Assembly: GCF_017353175.1 (NCBI RefSeq)
Contig: NZ_JAFMYW010000003.1
Span: forward strand, 124,001 to 188,000
DNA length: 64,000 nt
Direction: 5' to 3'
Origin: Fibrella forsythiae
GTDB taxonomy: Bacteria > Bacteroidota > Bacteroidia > Cytophagales > Spirosomataceae
Position 1 is the first letter of the stretch. Every line of letters starts with the position of its first letter. Under the pieces are notes generated by a model. The model was not told the origin of the DNA and made no database searches. It worked only from the letters and a program-made list of their open reading frames with translations. The position numbers were made by a program, and so were the translations under genes. Shown one piece after another: positions 27,185 to 36,193 of the stretch.

Positions 27185-28114
27185 TCAGAAGTAGGTTTTC
27201 ATTGCGGCGGGGTACTGAGGAATGACCTGTTCCGGGTCTTGTATCTCAGGATGCCACAATTTCTCCCACTCAAAGCTGTAATACCCGTCGTAATTACCGG
27301 CTTTCAGTGCGGCAATGGCTTCACGAAGGGGTGCCTCGCCCTGGCCAACCTGCACATACTGATGCTTCCCGGCCACGAGCCGAAGGTCTTTGACGTGCAC
27401 ATGTCGGATGAACGGTTTCAGCTTTCCATACACGAACGCCGGGGCTTCCTGCGCATCGACCCACATATTCACAATATCCCAGATCAGGCCTACGTTCGGG
27501 TGCCTGGCCGCCTGCATGATCGGGAGCAGCAAGTCACTTCTGGTCAGTTCGCCGTGCGATTCGAGCAGCACCGTTACGCCGCTGGTTTTGGCATACGTAC
27601 CCAGTTCCAGCAAGCCGCTACTGATAAGCCGCAACGTGTCGTCCCGATTCTGGTCGGGCGGCAACTGATCGGGGAAAACGCGGACAAACGGACAGTCGAG
27701 CTCGTGGGCCAGATCGATGAACCGACGAGCATCGTCGAGGTTCTTCAACCGCTTGCTGGCGTCGGCATGATGCAGTTGAGCCGATGAGCCCAGATTACAG
27801 ATGCGCACACCCCGATCGGCAAACTGGGTACGTGTCTCTTTCGCGCGGCTAGCCGTACTGAACGCCGGACTTTTGGTTAAATCCAGTTCGCCTTGCAAAC
27901 CCCGAAATTCAACGGCCCCATACCCTGACTTGGCCGCCACGTTTAAAATCGTAGTCAAATCCCATGTCGGGCAACCGAGTGTAGAGAACGAAAAATTCGG
28001 TTTCCTGGCCGTAAAACTTGGCAACGTACCCAGTATGGATTTGCCTGGCAAGACCGTAGACAGTCCGCCCAAGAGTGTTGTTTTTAGTGCGTCGCGGCGT
28101 GTTGGTTGGTTCAT
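27185..28114 (-). CDS. Sugar phosphate isomerase/epimerase-like TIM-barrel protein, probably Tat exported
   Basis: This 309-residue protein starts with a twin-arginine type leader (NQPTRRDALKTTLLGG) and continues as an AP-endonuclease-2/xylose-isomerase-like TIM barrel: LGCPTWDLTTILNVAAKSGYGAVEFRG, VLLESHGELT, NVGLIWDIVNMW and HVHVKDLR show the metal-ligand pattern (Glu, Asp, His). Such proteins isomerise or epimerise sugars or their oxidised forms, often beside dehydrogenases. Here a GMC oxidoreductase gene lies upstream on the same strand. Export with a folded cofactor or metal fits the Tat signal. The substrate is unknown. Confidence 0.82.
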   Translation of the reverse strand: MNQPTRRDALKTTLLGGLSTVLPGKSILGTLPSFTARKPNFSFSTLGCPTWDLTTILNVAAKSGYGAVEFRGLQGELDLTKSPAFSTASRAKETRTQFADRGVRICNLGSSAQLHHADASKRLKNLDDARRFIDLAHELDCPFVRVFPDQLPPDQNRDDTLRLISSGLLELGTYAKTSGVTVLLESHGELTRSDLLLPIMQAARHPNVGLIWDIVNMWVDAQEAPAFVYGKLKPFIRHVHVKDLRLVAGKHQYVQVGQGEAPLREAIAALKAGNYDGYYSFEWEKLWHPEIQDPEQVIPQYPAAMKTYF

Positions 28115-28131
28115 GGGTGGGTAATATCAGT

Positions 28132-28234
28132 CGGCGTAGCCCCCGCCTTAAAGGGAGCCCGCTGGCGCATGAGTATTGCTTACGCAGCGCTAATCATGCG
28201 CCAGCGGGCTCCCTTTAAGGCGGGGGCTACGCCG
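28132..28234. repeat. Perfect 41-bp stem hairpin between GMC oxidoreductase and isomerase genes
   Basis: The arms 28132-28172 and 28194-28234 are fully complementary over 41 bp around a 21-base loop that contains TTGCTTACGCAGCGC. The arms are GC-rich and lack a 7-bp period. The structure lies 6 bases past the GMC oxidoreductase stop and 17 bases before the isomerase start. Confidence 0.95.
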
Positions 28235-28240
28235 GAATAA

Positions 28241-29947
28241 TTACAAATCTCCGCGTTTCAACTGCTTCACGGCGTAGTCGGCGGCGCGGGCGGTTAGGGC
28301 CATGTAGGTGAGCGACGGATTCTGGCTTGAGGTGGATGTCATGCAGGCGCCGTCGGTGATGAATACGTTTTTGCAGGCGTGCAACTGGTTCCACTTGTTC
28401 AGCAACGATGTCTTTGGGTCTTTACCCATCCGAACGCCGCCCATTTCGTGGTTCTCGCTACCGGGCAATCGGCCGGTGTCGTGCGTCTTGATGTTGGTGA
28501 AACCGGCTCGGTCGTACATTTCGGAGAGCTGCGCCCAGAAATCGCGGAGCATCTTCTCGTCGTTATCGTCGTAGATAACCGACACGCGCAGGAGCGGAAT
28601 ACCCCATCGGTCGGTCTGCGTTGGATCGAGGCGGACGGTGCTGGCTTCTTTCGGAATTGTTTCGCCCATCATGCCCGATACTACCTGCCAGGGACCGGGT
28701 GTGTAGCGGCTCATCCGCTCTTTCAGGTCAGCGCCAAAACCATCCTTGTTCACCTGCGACGGGCGCGACGCGTAGAAGGTGGAGGCGTAACCCCGCAGAA
28801 ACAGGGACGCCGGGCCGCTCGTTTCCTGCTTGTGCACGTTCCGAAACCGGGGAATGTAACAGCCGTTGGGTCGTCGTCCCCAGGTTGTCGAATCGGCGAA
28901 TCCGTCGTACTGGGCGGTAACGCGCCCCCGATAGCTGTGAAAGGCCATGAACTTGCCCAATAGCTCGTTGTCATTACCTAATCCAGCGGGGAAACGGGTC
29001 GAGGTGGAGTTGAGCAGAATCTTGTTCGTGTTCAGCGCCGAGGCGTTGAGAAACAGGATACGGGCGTAGTACTCGGTTATCTGGCCGGTATGCGCATCGA
29101 TTACCCGAACGCCGGTAGCCTTGCCTTTTTGTTCGTCATAAATGACCGAATGCACCACCGAATCGGGCTGGAGGGTAAGCTTGCCGGTGTTCATCGCCCA
29201 CGGAATCGTCGACGAGTTGCTGCTGTAATAGCCACCGAACGGACAACCCCGTTCGCAGAGTGTACGGTGCTGGCATTGGGCTCGCCCCTGTTTCGTATGA
29301 ATTGGATTGGGCTTCGTCAGGTGCGCCGCCCGACCAATAATCACTGGCCGGTCGGGGTATTGCTGGGCCATCTGCTGCGTGAAGAATTTTTCCACGCAAC
29401 TCATCTGGTGGGGCGGCAAAAACTCGCCATCGGGTAGCGTCGCCAGTCCATCGCGGTTGCCCGAAATGCCCGCAAACTTTTCCACATGACTGTACCACGG
29501 AGCCAGATCGGCGTAGCGAATAGGCCAGTCGACGGCGAACCCATCACGGGCGGGGCCGCTGAAATCGAAATCGCTCCAGCGTTGGGTTTGCCGCCCCCAG
29601 AGCAATGACCGACCACCGACCTGATTGCCCTGAATCCAGTCGAAGGGTTTATCCTGAATGTACGGGTTCTCGCTGTCTTTGGCGTAAAAATGCGCGCTCC
29701 CTTCATAGAACGCATAATTCCGGCTGGCAACGGAGTACTCTTGCTTTGTCTGAAGGCTTGCCTGACCCCGGTGGTTAAAATCCCAGGGATTCATCAGGGC
29801 CGTCGGGTAATCGGTAACGTGCGTTACGTTGCGACCACGGTCGAGTAGGAGGGTGCGTAGTCCCCTTTCCGTCAATTCTTTAGCCGCCCAGCCGCCGCTG
29901 ATGCCCGACCCGACCACAATAGCGTCGAACTGATTATGAAGTACCAT
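28241..29947 (-). CDS. GMC family oxidoreductase (glucose/choline dehydrogenase-like)
   Basis: This 568-residue flavoprotein begins with the FAD-binding motif VVGSGISGGWAAKELTERG and an acidic residue in LLLDRGR. Mid-protein ALNTNKILLNS and the C-terminal GMC block NHEMGGVRMG, then ITDGACMTSTSSQNPSLTYMALTARAADY complete the family; the active-site His lies in NHEMGG. A cysteine cluster (CQHRTLCERGCPFGGY) resembles the iron-sulfur or structural loop of periplasmic GMC sugar dehydrogenases. No signal peptide is seen, and no small twin-arginine subunit is adjacent, although such subunits are usual. The likely activity is oxidation of sugars or sugar alcohols. Confidence 0.88.
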   Translation of the reverse strand: MVLHNQFDAIVVGSGISGGWAAKELTERGLRTLLLDRGRNVTHVTDYPTALMNPWDFNHRGQASLQTKQEYSVASRNYAFYEGSAHFYAKDSENPYIQDKPFDWIQGNQVGGRSLLWGRQTQRWSDFDFSGPARDGFAVDWPIRYADLAPWYSHVEKFAGISGNRDGLATLPDGEFLPPHQMSCVEKFFTQQMAQQYPDRPVIIGRAAHLTKPNPIHTKQGRAQCQHRTLCERGCPFGGYYSSNSSTIPWAMNTGKLTLQPDSVVHSVIYDEQKGKATGVRVIDAHTGQITEYYARILFLNASALNTNKILLNSTSTRFPAGLGNDNELLGKFMAFHSYRGRVTAQYDGFADSTTWGRRPNGCYIPRFRNVHKQETSGPASLFLRGYASTFYASRPSQVNKDGFGADLKERMSRYTPGPWQVVSGMMGETIPKEASTVRLDPTQTDRWGIPLLRVSVIYDDNDEKMLRDFWAQLSEMYDRAGFTNIKTHDTGRLPGSENHEMGGVRMGKDPKTSLLNKWNQLHACKNVFITDGACMTSTSSQNPSLTYMALTARAADYAVKQLKRGDL

Positions 29948-29968
29948 ACTATTCGTTGAGGTGCTGGC

Positions 29969-29991
29969 AACGTACCTGACTCAGGTACGTT
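29969..29991. promoter_or_regulatory. Head-to-head pair of AACGTACCTGA motifs upstream of the GMC gene
   Basis: AACGTACCTGA and its exact complement TCAGGTACGTT meet around a single C, giving a 23-bp palindrome 21 bases before the GMC start codon. It could be an operator, or just two copies of the common motif. Confidence 0.5.
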
Positions 29992-30078
29992 GCTGATAGT
30001 CTCTAGCTATTTAGTCTTGTAAGGCGTTTGACGGCGTATTCTAACCTGTGTGGGATGTATTGATTGGTGCTGTAGTTG

Positions 30079-31995
30079 CTAAGCTACCGTTGGTAGCTTG
30101 ATCGTAAACTCAGTAAACTGGCCTTCTTCGCTAACTATGGTGAGCGAGCCGCCGTGGCCTTTCGTGATGATGTCGTAACTGATCGACAGGCCGAGACCAG
30201 TCCCCTGACCAGCAGGTTTGGTAGTGAAGAACGGCTGAAAAATCTTTGCCTTCACCGCGTCTGACATACCTGTGCCGTTGTCGCGGATGGTCACCCACAC
30301 TTGACTAGCTTCCTGATAGGTCGATACAACAACCTCGGGCTGGTAGCCAATTTCGCCCTCTCGCTGCCGTTTCTGAACGGCGTAAAACGCGTTGTTGACA
30401 ATGTTGAGAATAACCCGTCCTACTTCCTGCTGACTCACCAACACCTGACTAAGTGTCGGAGCGAAATTCATAACTAACTTAATATCAGTTGATTTGTCTT
30501 TCGCCTGAAGGCTGTGAAACGCCAGCTTCGCGTATTCGTCGACCAGCGCATTCAACTCAGTCGGTTCTTTCTGGCCGCCGGTAGTACGGGCGTGTTCCAG
30601 CATCCCTTTGATAATGGCCGACGCCCGGTTGCCGTGTTCACTTATTTTCTGGAGATTCTGCTGCACATCGGCCAGTAACTCATTCTCCAGTTCTTCGTCG
30701 CGGTGCGGTTCGGCCCGGTGATCGATCAGTTCCGTGACCAGCTCGGTACTGACTTCCGAAAAGTTATTGACGAAGTTCAACGGGTTCTGAATCTCGTGGG
30801 CGATGCCGGCCGTCAGCTCACCGAGCGATGCCATTTTCTCAGACTGGATCAGCTGCGCCTGCGTGGTTTTCAACTGGGCCAGCGTGGTTTGCAGCGCCTC
30901 TTTCTGCTCGTTCAATTGCTGGTTAGCCAGTTGCTTGGCGCGGTTGTTCCGGCTCAGGGCAAACAGAAACGCGCCAAGCAGGGCAATACAACCAATCAGG
31001 ACCAATACGTACTGCCGTTGCCGGTTCGCCTCCTGTTCGCGTAACTGACGGTCTTTCGTGAGCAATTGAATCTGCGATTCCTTTTTGAGCAGGTTCTGTT
31101 TATACGCCAGTGAAGCTAGTCGGCGGCTGGTTGCCTCGGCCGTCAGGCTGTCTTTATAGGCCGTATACTGCAGAAAATATTGGTAGGCTTTTGCGTAATC
31201 GCCCTCTTTGGCAAAGGCGCTGCTCAACGCCTGGCTCGAATCGCGCAGCTTCTTCCTTACCGTTAATTGCTTGACTATTTGTGGATTACCTTTGTCGAAC
31301 CGGATGATTGTGTCGAGCCAGCGATCAACGAAATCTGGCTTTATCCGGAACCGACGTATCCAGTTTGGATCAGTGGCAGGGTTTGGTATCGTGATATTGT
31401 ATTCAACGGGTGGTTCTGGCGGGGTACGCCGGTCGGTAGTTCGCCGGTCGGGTGGTACTGGGGTTGGACCATCGAACGTAAAGGAAATGTCGTCGCGGCT
31501 ACGACCACGCGATAAGGCACTGGTTGCCATTGATTTGCCCAGCGATTCCAGCAAGGGGCTGAACATCGTTGCCGACGAAGGGGCCGTCCGCATGGTGTTC
31601 GCCTGTATCCGGGCAACCTGACCCAGTGTCCATCCCACATCTTTTAAATCACGAAGCTGAGCGGTCAACCGGTTGGCGTCCTGCATCAGTGTTGCTGCCT
31701 GCTGGTTCTGTTGCTGTTGTAAACGAAGGCTTGCCAATTGGCATAACGCCACAACCTGTGCCGACGGAGAGCCAAACTGCCGGGCCAGGGTCAGCAGTGA
31801 ATCGGTTTCGTCAATAGAGCCTGCCGGTTTGGCAAGTGCCGCTTTTAGCCGGTAGATTCCCCGTCTGGCTGCCTGCGAATTGCTGACCTGCTCGCTGTCG
31901 AGCTGAACAATTACCTGCGTTTGTCCGGTAAGCGCAGAAACCAGTAAAAACAGCAGCAGGCAGATTGATTGACCAGATTGAAGAAGCTGTTTCAT
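30079..31995 (-). CDS. Sensor histidine kinase, orphan
   Basis: This 638-residue protein has a signal peptide, an exported helical-repeat sensor region (about 30-160 and 255-320, TPR-like), a disordered Arg/Pro-rich stretch (RRTTDRRTPPEPP), one membrane segment (YVLVLIGCIALLGAFLFAL), a coiled coil and a transmitter. The phosphoacceptor is H400 in AGIAHEIQNPLNFVNNF; N box NIVNNAFYAV, G1 DNGTGM and G2 GTGLGLSIS follow. It closely follows the Bacteroidota TPR-type kinases. No response regulator is adjacent, so its partner is elsewhere. Its place among sugar oxidoreductase genes may hint at an input signal, which is inference. Confidence 0.9.
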   Translation of the reverse strand: MKQLLQSGQSICLLLFLLVSALTGQTQVIVQLDSEQVSNSQAARRGIYRLKAALAKPAGSIDETDSLLTLARQFGSPSAQVVALCQLASLRLQQQQNQQAATLMQDANRLTAQLRDLKDVGWTLGQVARIQANTMRTAPSSATMFSPLLESLGKSMATSALSRGRSRDDISFTFDGPTPVPPDRRTTDRRTPPEPPVEYNITIPNPATDPNWIRRFRIKPDFVDRWLDTIIRFDKGNPQIVKQLTVRKKLRDSSQALSSAFAKEGDYAKAYQYFLQYTAYKDSLTAEATSRRLASLAYKQNLLKKESQIQLLTKDRQLREQEANRQRQYVLVLIGCIALLGAFLFALSRNNRAKQLANQQLNEQKEALQTTLAQLKTTQAQLIQSEKMASLGELTAGIAHEIQNPLNFVNNFSEVSTELVTELIDHRAEPHRDEELENELLADVQQNLQKISEHGNRASAIIKGMLEHARTTGGQKEPTELNALVDEYAKLAFHSLQAKDKSTDIKLVMNFAPTLSQVLVSQQEVGRVILNIVNNAFYAVQKRQREGEIGYQPEVVVSTYQEASQVWVTIRDNGTGMSDAVKAKIFQPFFTTKPAGQGTGLGLSISYDIITKGHGGSLTIVSEEGQFTEFTIKLPTVA

Positions 31996-32123
31996 GAGTA
32001 ACTAACTGAATGGCACGGTATGGCTCGCCCTATCGCTCAGGGGAAGTGCCTGGCAAGGTAGCTCCGATTGACACGTTGGCGAAGATCTGTCTGCACAATG
32101 TACGCGAAAACGTCGGACTGCTG

Positions 32124-34238
32124 CTAGTTCAGTGCATAAGCCACATACCGATCGCCCGATTTTGACTTCAATTTTCCACCACCGCAGGCGATAACGACAT
32201 ACTGCTTGCCCGCTACTGAGTACGTTGCCGGCGTAGCATAACCAGCCGCCGGCAAGGTCGATTGCCAGATCGTTTTTCCTGTTTTCTTGTCGATAGCCCG
32301 TAATTGGCCGTCTTTACTGGCAGCAATAAACAGCAACCCGCTGCCAGTCAACAACGGACCACCGTAGTTATCCGTACCGGTTGCCGGAATGCCTTTGGCG
32401 GTCAACTCGGGGTATTCGCCCAGAGGAACCTGCCAGCGGTGGGTACCCGTGTTGAGATCGATGGCGGTCAACGTACCCCAGGGCGGTGCGCTAACCGGAT
32501 ACCCGTTGCTGTCGTACCAGCGATTGTAGCCCGTATGCTGATACGGCACACTGGTCTGTTTCGCGTTGACCAGCTGAGTGGATGTGTTTTTGTTCAACAG
32601 GAAATTGACAATCGCGTTTCGTTCGGCTTCGGATAAATGGGCGAAAGATGGCATCATGCCCCGCCCCGTTCGCAACACGTTATGAATGGCTTCGGCCGAC
32701 AATCGCTTGTCGATCTCCAGCAACGACGGATACGATCCATCGTGATTTCCCCGACGGTCGGCACCGTGGCAGGCTGCGCAGTTCGACCTGTAGGCCTGTG
32801 CAGTTGTTACCAGAGCGTTGGTGGCTGGTTGTTCCCGCAGAATCAGGGTGGAGTAGCAGGGGTTTTGCTTTGCCGGTATATAGATTGTGCCGTCGGGATC
32901 GGTAGCGGCCCCGCCCCACTGCGCGCCCCCGTCTGTGCCGGGAAAAAAGACCGTCGTTTGTGCCGTAAGTGGAATATACGGGCTACCGGTACGGGCATTA
33001 CGGAGCATAGCCACGATGGCAGATCGGTTTGAGGCCCGGGGGTTGATATCGTTCTCGGTAAACGTCTGTTTCGTGAATGGAGCTGGTTTTAGTGGAATCG
33101 GCTGCGTCGGGCTGGGCTGTTCACCCGCCACGCCATTGCCCGGAAAGGCTTTTTCAACTACCGGAAAAAGAGGCTTGCCCGTAACCCGGTCGAAAACAAA
33201 TACATGGCCCTGCTTCGTGGTCTGCGCCACCGCGTCGATCTGTTTGCCGTTTTGAACAACCGTGAGCAGGTTAGGCGGCGCGGGCGGATCCCGATCCCAG
33301 ATGTCGTGATGAACGAACTGGAAGTGCCACATCCGTTTCCCGGTGGCGGCATCCAGCGCCAGCAGGCAGTTGGCAAACAGGTTATCGCCTTTCCGATTAC
33401 CCCCATAGAAATCATAGGCGGCCGAGCCCGTAGGTACGTATACGATTCCGCGCTTCCGGTCAATGGCCATGCCCGCCCAGGCATTGGCCCCGCCCAGATG
33501 CTGACGCGGATTGGACGGCGACCAGGTCGAATACCCAAACTCGCCCGGTTGCGGAATGGTGTGGAATGTCCAGACAAGCTGTCCCGTCTGCACATCATAC
33601 GCACGGACGTCGCCCAGTAATGCTGTTTCACCTTCAGCCACACGCGCGCCCACGATCAGCAGGTTCTTGTAGATGGTATTGGGCGTGTTGGACCGAACGT
33701 AGTTGTCAGCCCCCGGCCGGTCAATACCCGTTTTTAAGTTGATACGCCCTGCCTGCCCAAAGGAAGCGATGAGGTTGCCCGTCTTCGCATCAAGAGCATA
33801 CAGCCCGCCACCCGCGCCGAAGAAAATGCGTTGGTCGGTTCCGTTGGTCCAATAAGTGACGCCCCGGCTGAGGGTTCCGTCGGTGTCGGGCAGGTTCGTT
33901 TTCCAGATTTCGACTCCGGTAGCGGCATTAATGGCAAACGCCTGCGTTGCGGCCGACACGCCATACAGCACACCACCCACAATGATCGGATTGCACTGCA
34001 TCTGAGTCCGATTACCAACTGTATCGGCACCACCCGACGCGTAGGTCCAGGCCACCGTCAGCCGGTTTACGTTGGCAGGCGTAATTTGGGCGAGTGCCGA
34101 ATAGTGGCTTCGCTGGCCATCACCATTATACTCCGGCCAATCAGTTGATGCACCGGGCATCCTGTAGGTTAAACCTACCAGACCCAGCATAGCCAACGTG
34201 CCTGCCAGTAAGCACTGATACGTTCTCGAGGGTGACAT
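32124..34238 (-). CDS. PQQ-dependent dehydrogenase with cytochrome c domain
   Basis: This 704-residue exported quinoprotein has a signal anchor, an eight-bladed beta-propeller with repeated tryptophan-docking blades (ALDAATGKRMWHFQ, AIDKKTGKTIWQS) and, inserted late in the propeller, a cytochrome c domain with CAACHGADRRG and a distal Met in GMMPSFAHLS. The layout matches membrane or soluble glucose/alcohol quinoprotein dehydrogenases of Bacteroidota. It would oxidise a sugar or alcohol in the periplasm and pass electrons to the respiratory chain. PQQ synthesis genes are not in the window. Confidence 0.88.
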   Translation of the reverse strand: MSPSRTYQCLLAGTLAMLGLVGLTYRMPGASTDWPEYNGDGQRSHYSALAQITPANVNRLTVAWTYASGGADTVGNRTQMQCNPIIVGGVLYGVSAATQAFAINAATGVEIWKTNLPDTDGTLSRGVTYWTNGTDQRIFFGAGGGLYALDAKTGNLIASFGQAGRINLKTGIDRPGADNYVRSNTPNTIYKNLLIVGARVAEGETALLGDVRAYDVQTGQLVWTFHTIPQPGEFGYSTWSPSNPRQHLGGANAWAGMAIDRKRGIVYVPTGSAAYDFYGGNRKGDNLFANCLLALDAATGKRMWHFQFVHHDIWDRDPPAPPNLLTVVQNGKQIDAVAQTTKQGHVFVFDRVTGKPLFPVVEKAFPGNGVAGEQPSPTQPIPLKPAPFTKQTFTENDINPRASNRSAIVAMLRNARTGSPYIPLTAQTTVFFPGTDGGAQWGGAATDPDGTIYIPAKQNPCYSTLILREQPATNALVTTAQAYRSNCAACHGADRRGNHDGSYPSLLEIDKRLSAEAIHNVLRTGRGMMPSFAHLSEAERNAIVNFLLNKNTSTQLVNAKQTSVPYQHTGYNRWYDSNGYPVSAPPWGTLTAIDLNTGTHRWQVPLGEYPELTAKGIPATGTDNYGGPLLTGSGLLFIAASKDGQLRAIDKKTGKTIWQSTLPAAGYATPATYSVAGKQYVVIACGGGKLKSKSGDRYVAYALN

Positions 34239-34346
34239 TTCTGGTTGTGGTTACGTTAGTGTGAATTGCAACTGACGGATTTACAGCGTGCTGGTTTTGC
34301 CAGGTAACCCGCCAGGTAACAGAGATCGTACAACTCAACGTTTGCT

Positions 34347-36047
34347 CTACAGCGTCAGGCGTTGTTTATCATTGCGTAACGCCTGGCTGAGAATGGTGTA
34401 CGGAAGCCGTTGTGGGGGTACCTTTTTCGTAATGGAAAGCACCGCTGCCGTAGCGGCCGATTGCCCCAGGATCATAAAGACCGGCTCCATCCGGATAGAC
34501 CCATACGCGATGTGCGAACTAGAGACACAGACCGGCACCAGCAGGTTCGAGCACTCTGTTTCCTTCGGCAAAATAGACCCGTATGCAATGGAATACGGCT
34601 TATCAGGATGCACGCCAATATCACCCTCGTCCTGCACATACCCATCCGGCTTCACAAATCGCTGGGCGTTGTGTGCATCCAGCGCATATGATCCCATACC
34701 GATGGGGTCAGGTACGTTCGTTTTACCAAGGGCATCTGCTTCTTTCATCACGAACGTACCCAGCATGCGCCTCGCCTCGCGGATGTAGAGCTGGTGGGGC
34801 CAGTGCCCGTTGTCGGTAAACTCGTCTTTCGGCAATCCCCACTGCTGCATGGCCGCATGCACGTCGGCCGGTACGCGCGGGTCGTTTTGCAGGAAGTACA
34901 TCAGCCCTTTCTGGTACAGTTCGTGGTCCTGAATGATTTGTTTTCTACGTTCATACGTAGCCTCGGGATAGTCGTAGTTTTTGCCAATGTAATCGGTGCT
35001 GAACGGGCCGTGATTGTTCGTATCTGTTTTCCGGTTCGGAATCGGGTCAAATTTGTCGAACGTCTCGCGCCAGCCTGAAGCGAACACCCGCGCCAGTAGC
35101 TCATACCGGGCAGGGTCATAGCCGGCCGGTTTGGAAAACGGAATCCGGTTGTCGGGGTGGTTACTCAGGCACATTCGGAAGCAGTACGCCTGAATTTTAT
35201 GATCGCCCGACCCATTCACGCCGGGTTTGTCTGCTGCTATTTCGGGCAGCAGCCCACTAGCCGGATCACCCGCCACCTTGTAAGGGCTAATGTTGGTCTT
35301 GAAATGATGCCCGTGCTGAAAGACCCCCACCTGAACGCCATTGTGCGTTTCGCCATACACGCTGTTGGCCTCGCGACCCACGTGGTAACGTACCCCAGCA
35401 GCCGCCATGAGATCGCCTTCGTAGGTGGCGTCGATAAACATCTTGCCCTGGTACATCTGGCCGCTTATTGTCCGGATCGACTGGATGGCCTGGGCCTTTT
35501 TCGTCACACCAGCGGCTGACCGGTCGAGCCATTCGTTGCGGTAAACGGTTAGTTTGTATTCACGCACCAGATCCTCGAATACCTGTTCGGCGGCGTGCGG
35601 TTCAAAAATCCACATTGTCCGGCTGGTGCCATCAACGGCGGGGGTACCCTGGCCTTTGTTGCCGTATTCGGTTCGCTTTTGCCAGTTCCACGACGAATCC
35701 TGCTGATAATGCTGGTACAGGCGCTGGTAAAATTCACGGGCTAGTCCGCCGATCACTTCTTTGTTGCCCGTATCGGTAAACCCTAACCCGCCCGACGAGA
35801 GTCCGCCCAGGTGTTTATCGGGCGACACGATGATCACGGATTTGCCCATCTTCGTTACCTGAACCGCCGCCATCACTGCCGCTGACGTCCCCCCGTAAAT
35901 GATCACATCGGCTTGTCGAAGTGCTGCTTGTTTTTTCTTAGTTGAGCGAGCGCTCGTAGTAATCTGCCCCGTTTCGGGCAAACGGGCGTAGTTGCTCAGC
36001 AGGAGGAGGGGGCTAATAAGGTAGGTCAGGAAAATGGAACGGTTCAT
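34347..36047 (-). CDS. FAD-dependent oxidoreductase, exported (FAD_oxidored family)
   Basis: This 566-residue flavoprotein has a signal peptide (about 1-20), then the dinucleotide-binding motif DVIIYGGTSAAVMAAVQVTKMG and GGLSSGGLGFTDTG, which mark the Pfam FAD-dependent oxidoreductase family found next to polysaccharide-degrading genes and once annotated as xanthan-lyase-like. MWIFEPHAAEQVFEDLV and a C-terminal AAVLSITKKVPPQRLPY also fit. The reaction is uncertain; sugar or glycoside oxidation is commonly proposed. It is divergent from the SDR gene at 36194, which might share its substrate. Confidence 0.85.
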   Translation of the reverse strand: MNRSIFLTYLISPLLLLSNYARLPETGQITTSARSTKKKQAALRQADVIIYGGTSAAVMAAVQVTKMGKSVIIVSPDKHLGGLSSGGLGFTDTGNKEVIGGLAREFYQRLYQHYQQDSSWNWQKRTEYGNKGQGTPAVDGTSRTMWIFEPHAAEQVFEDLVREYKLTVYRNEWLDRSAAGVTKKAQAIQSIRTISGQMYQGKMFIDATYEGDLMAAAGVRYHVGREANSVYGETHNGVQVGVFQHGHHFKTNISPYKVAGDPASGLLPEIAADKPGVNGSGDHKIQAYCFRMCLSNHPDNRIPFSKPAGYDPARYELLARVFASGWRETFDKFDPIPNRKTDTNNHGPFSTDYIGKNYDYPEATYERRKQIIQDHELYQKGLMYFLQNDPRVPADVHAAMQQWGLPKDEFTDNGHWPHQLYIREARRMLGTFVMKEADALGKTNVPDPIGMGSYALDAHNAQRFVKPDGYVQDEGDIGVHPDKPYSIAYGSILPKETECSNLLVPVCVSSSHIAYGSIRMEPVFMILGQSAATAAVLSITKKVPPQRLPYTILSQALRNDKQRLTL

Positions 36048-36193
36048 ACCTGGTAGGTTTCATAGACAGCTATCACCTAAAAGCCACTTTCTGCCGTTTC
36101 TCCCGGTGCCCGTCAGTAAAGTTGGCGGAAAGAGCCTGTGCCTAAAACTTCTCAACCATTTGCCACCTCCAGCTCTTACTCAGAGAAACAGGC

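Noticed and set aside
29475-29483. A DnaA-box-like TTTTCCACA inside the GMC gene
   Set aside because: A single 9-mer match in a coding sequence is expected by chance and no second box is close.
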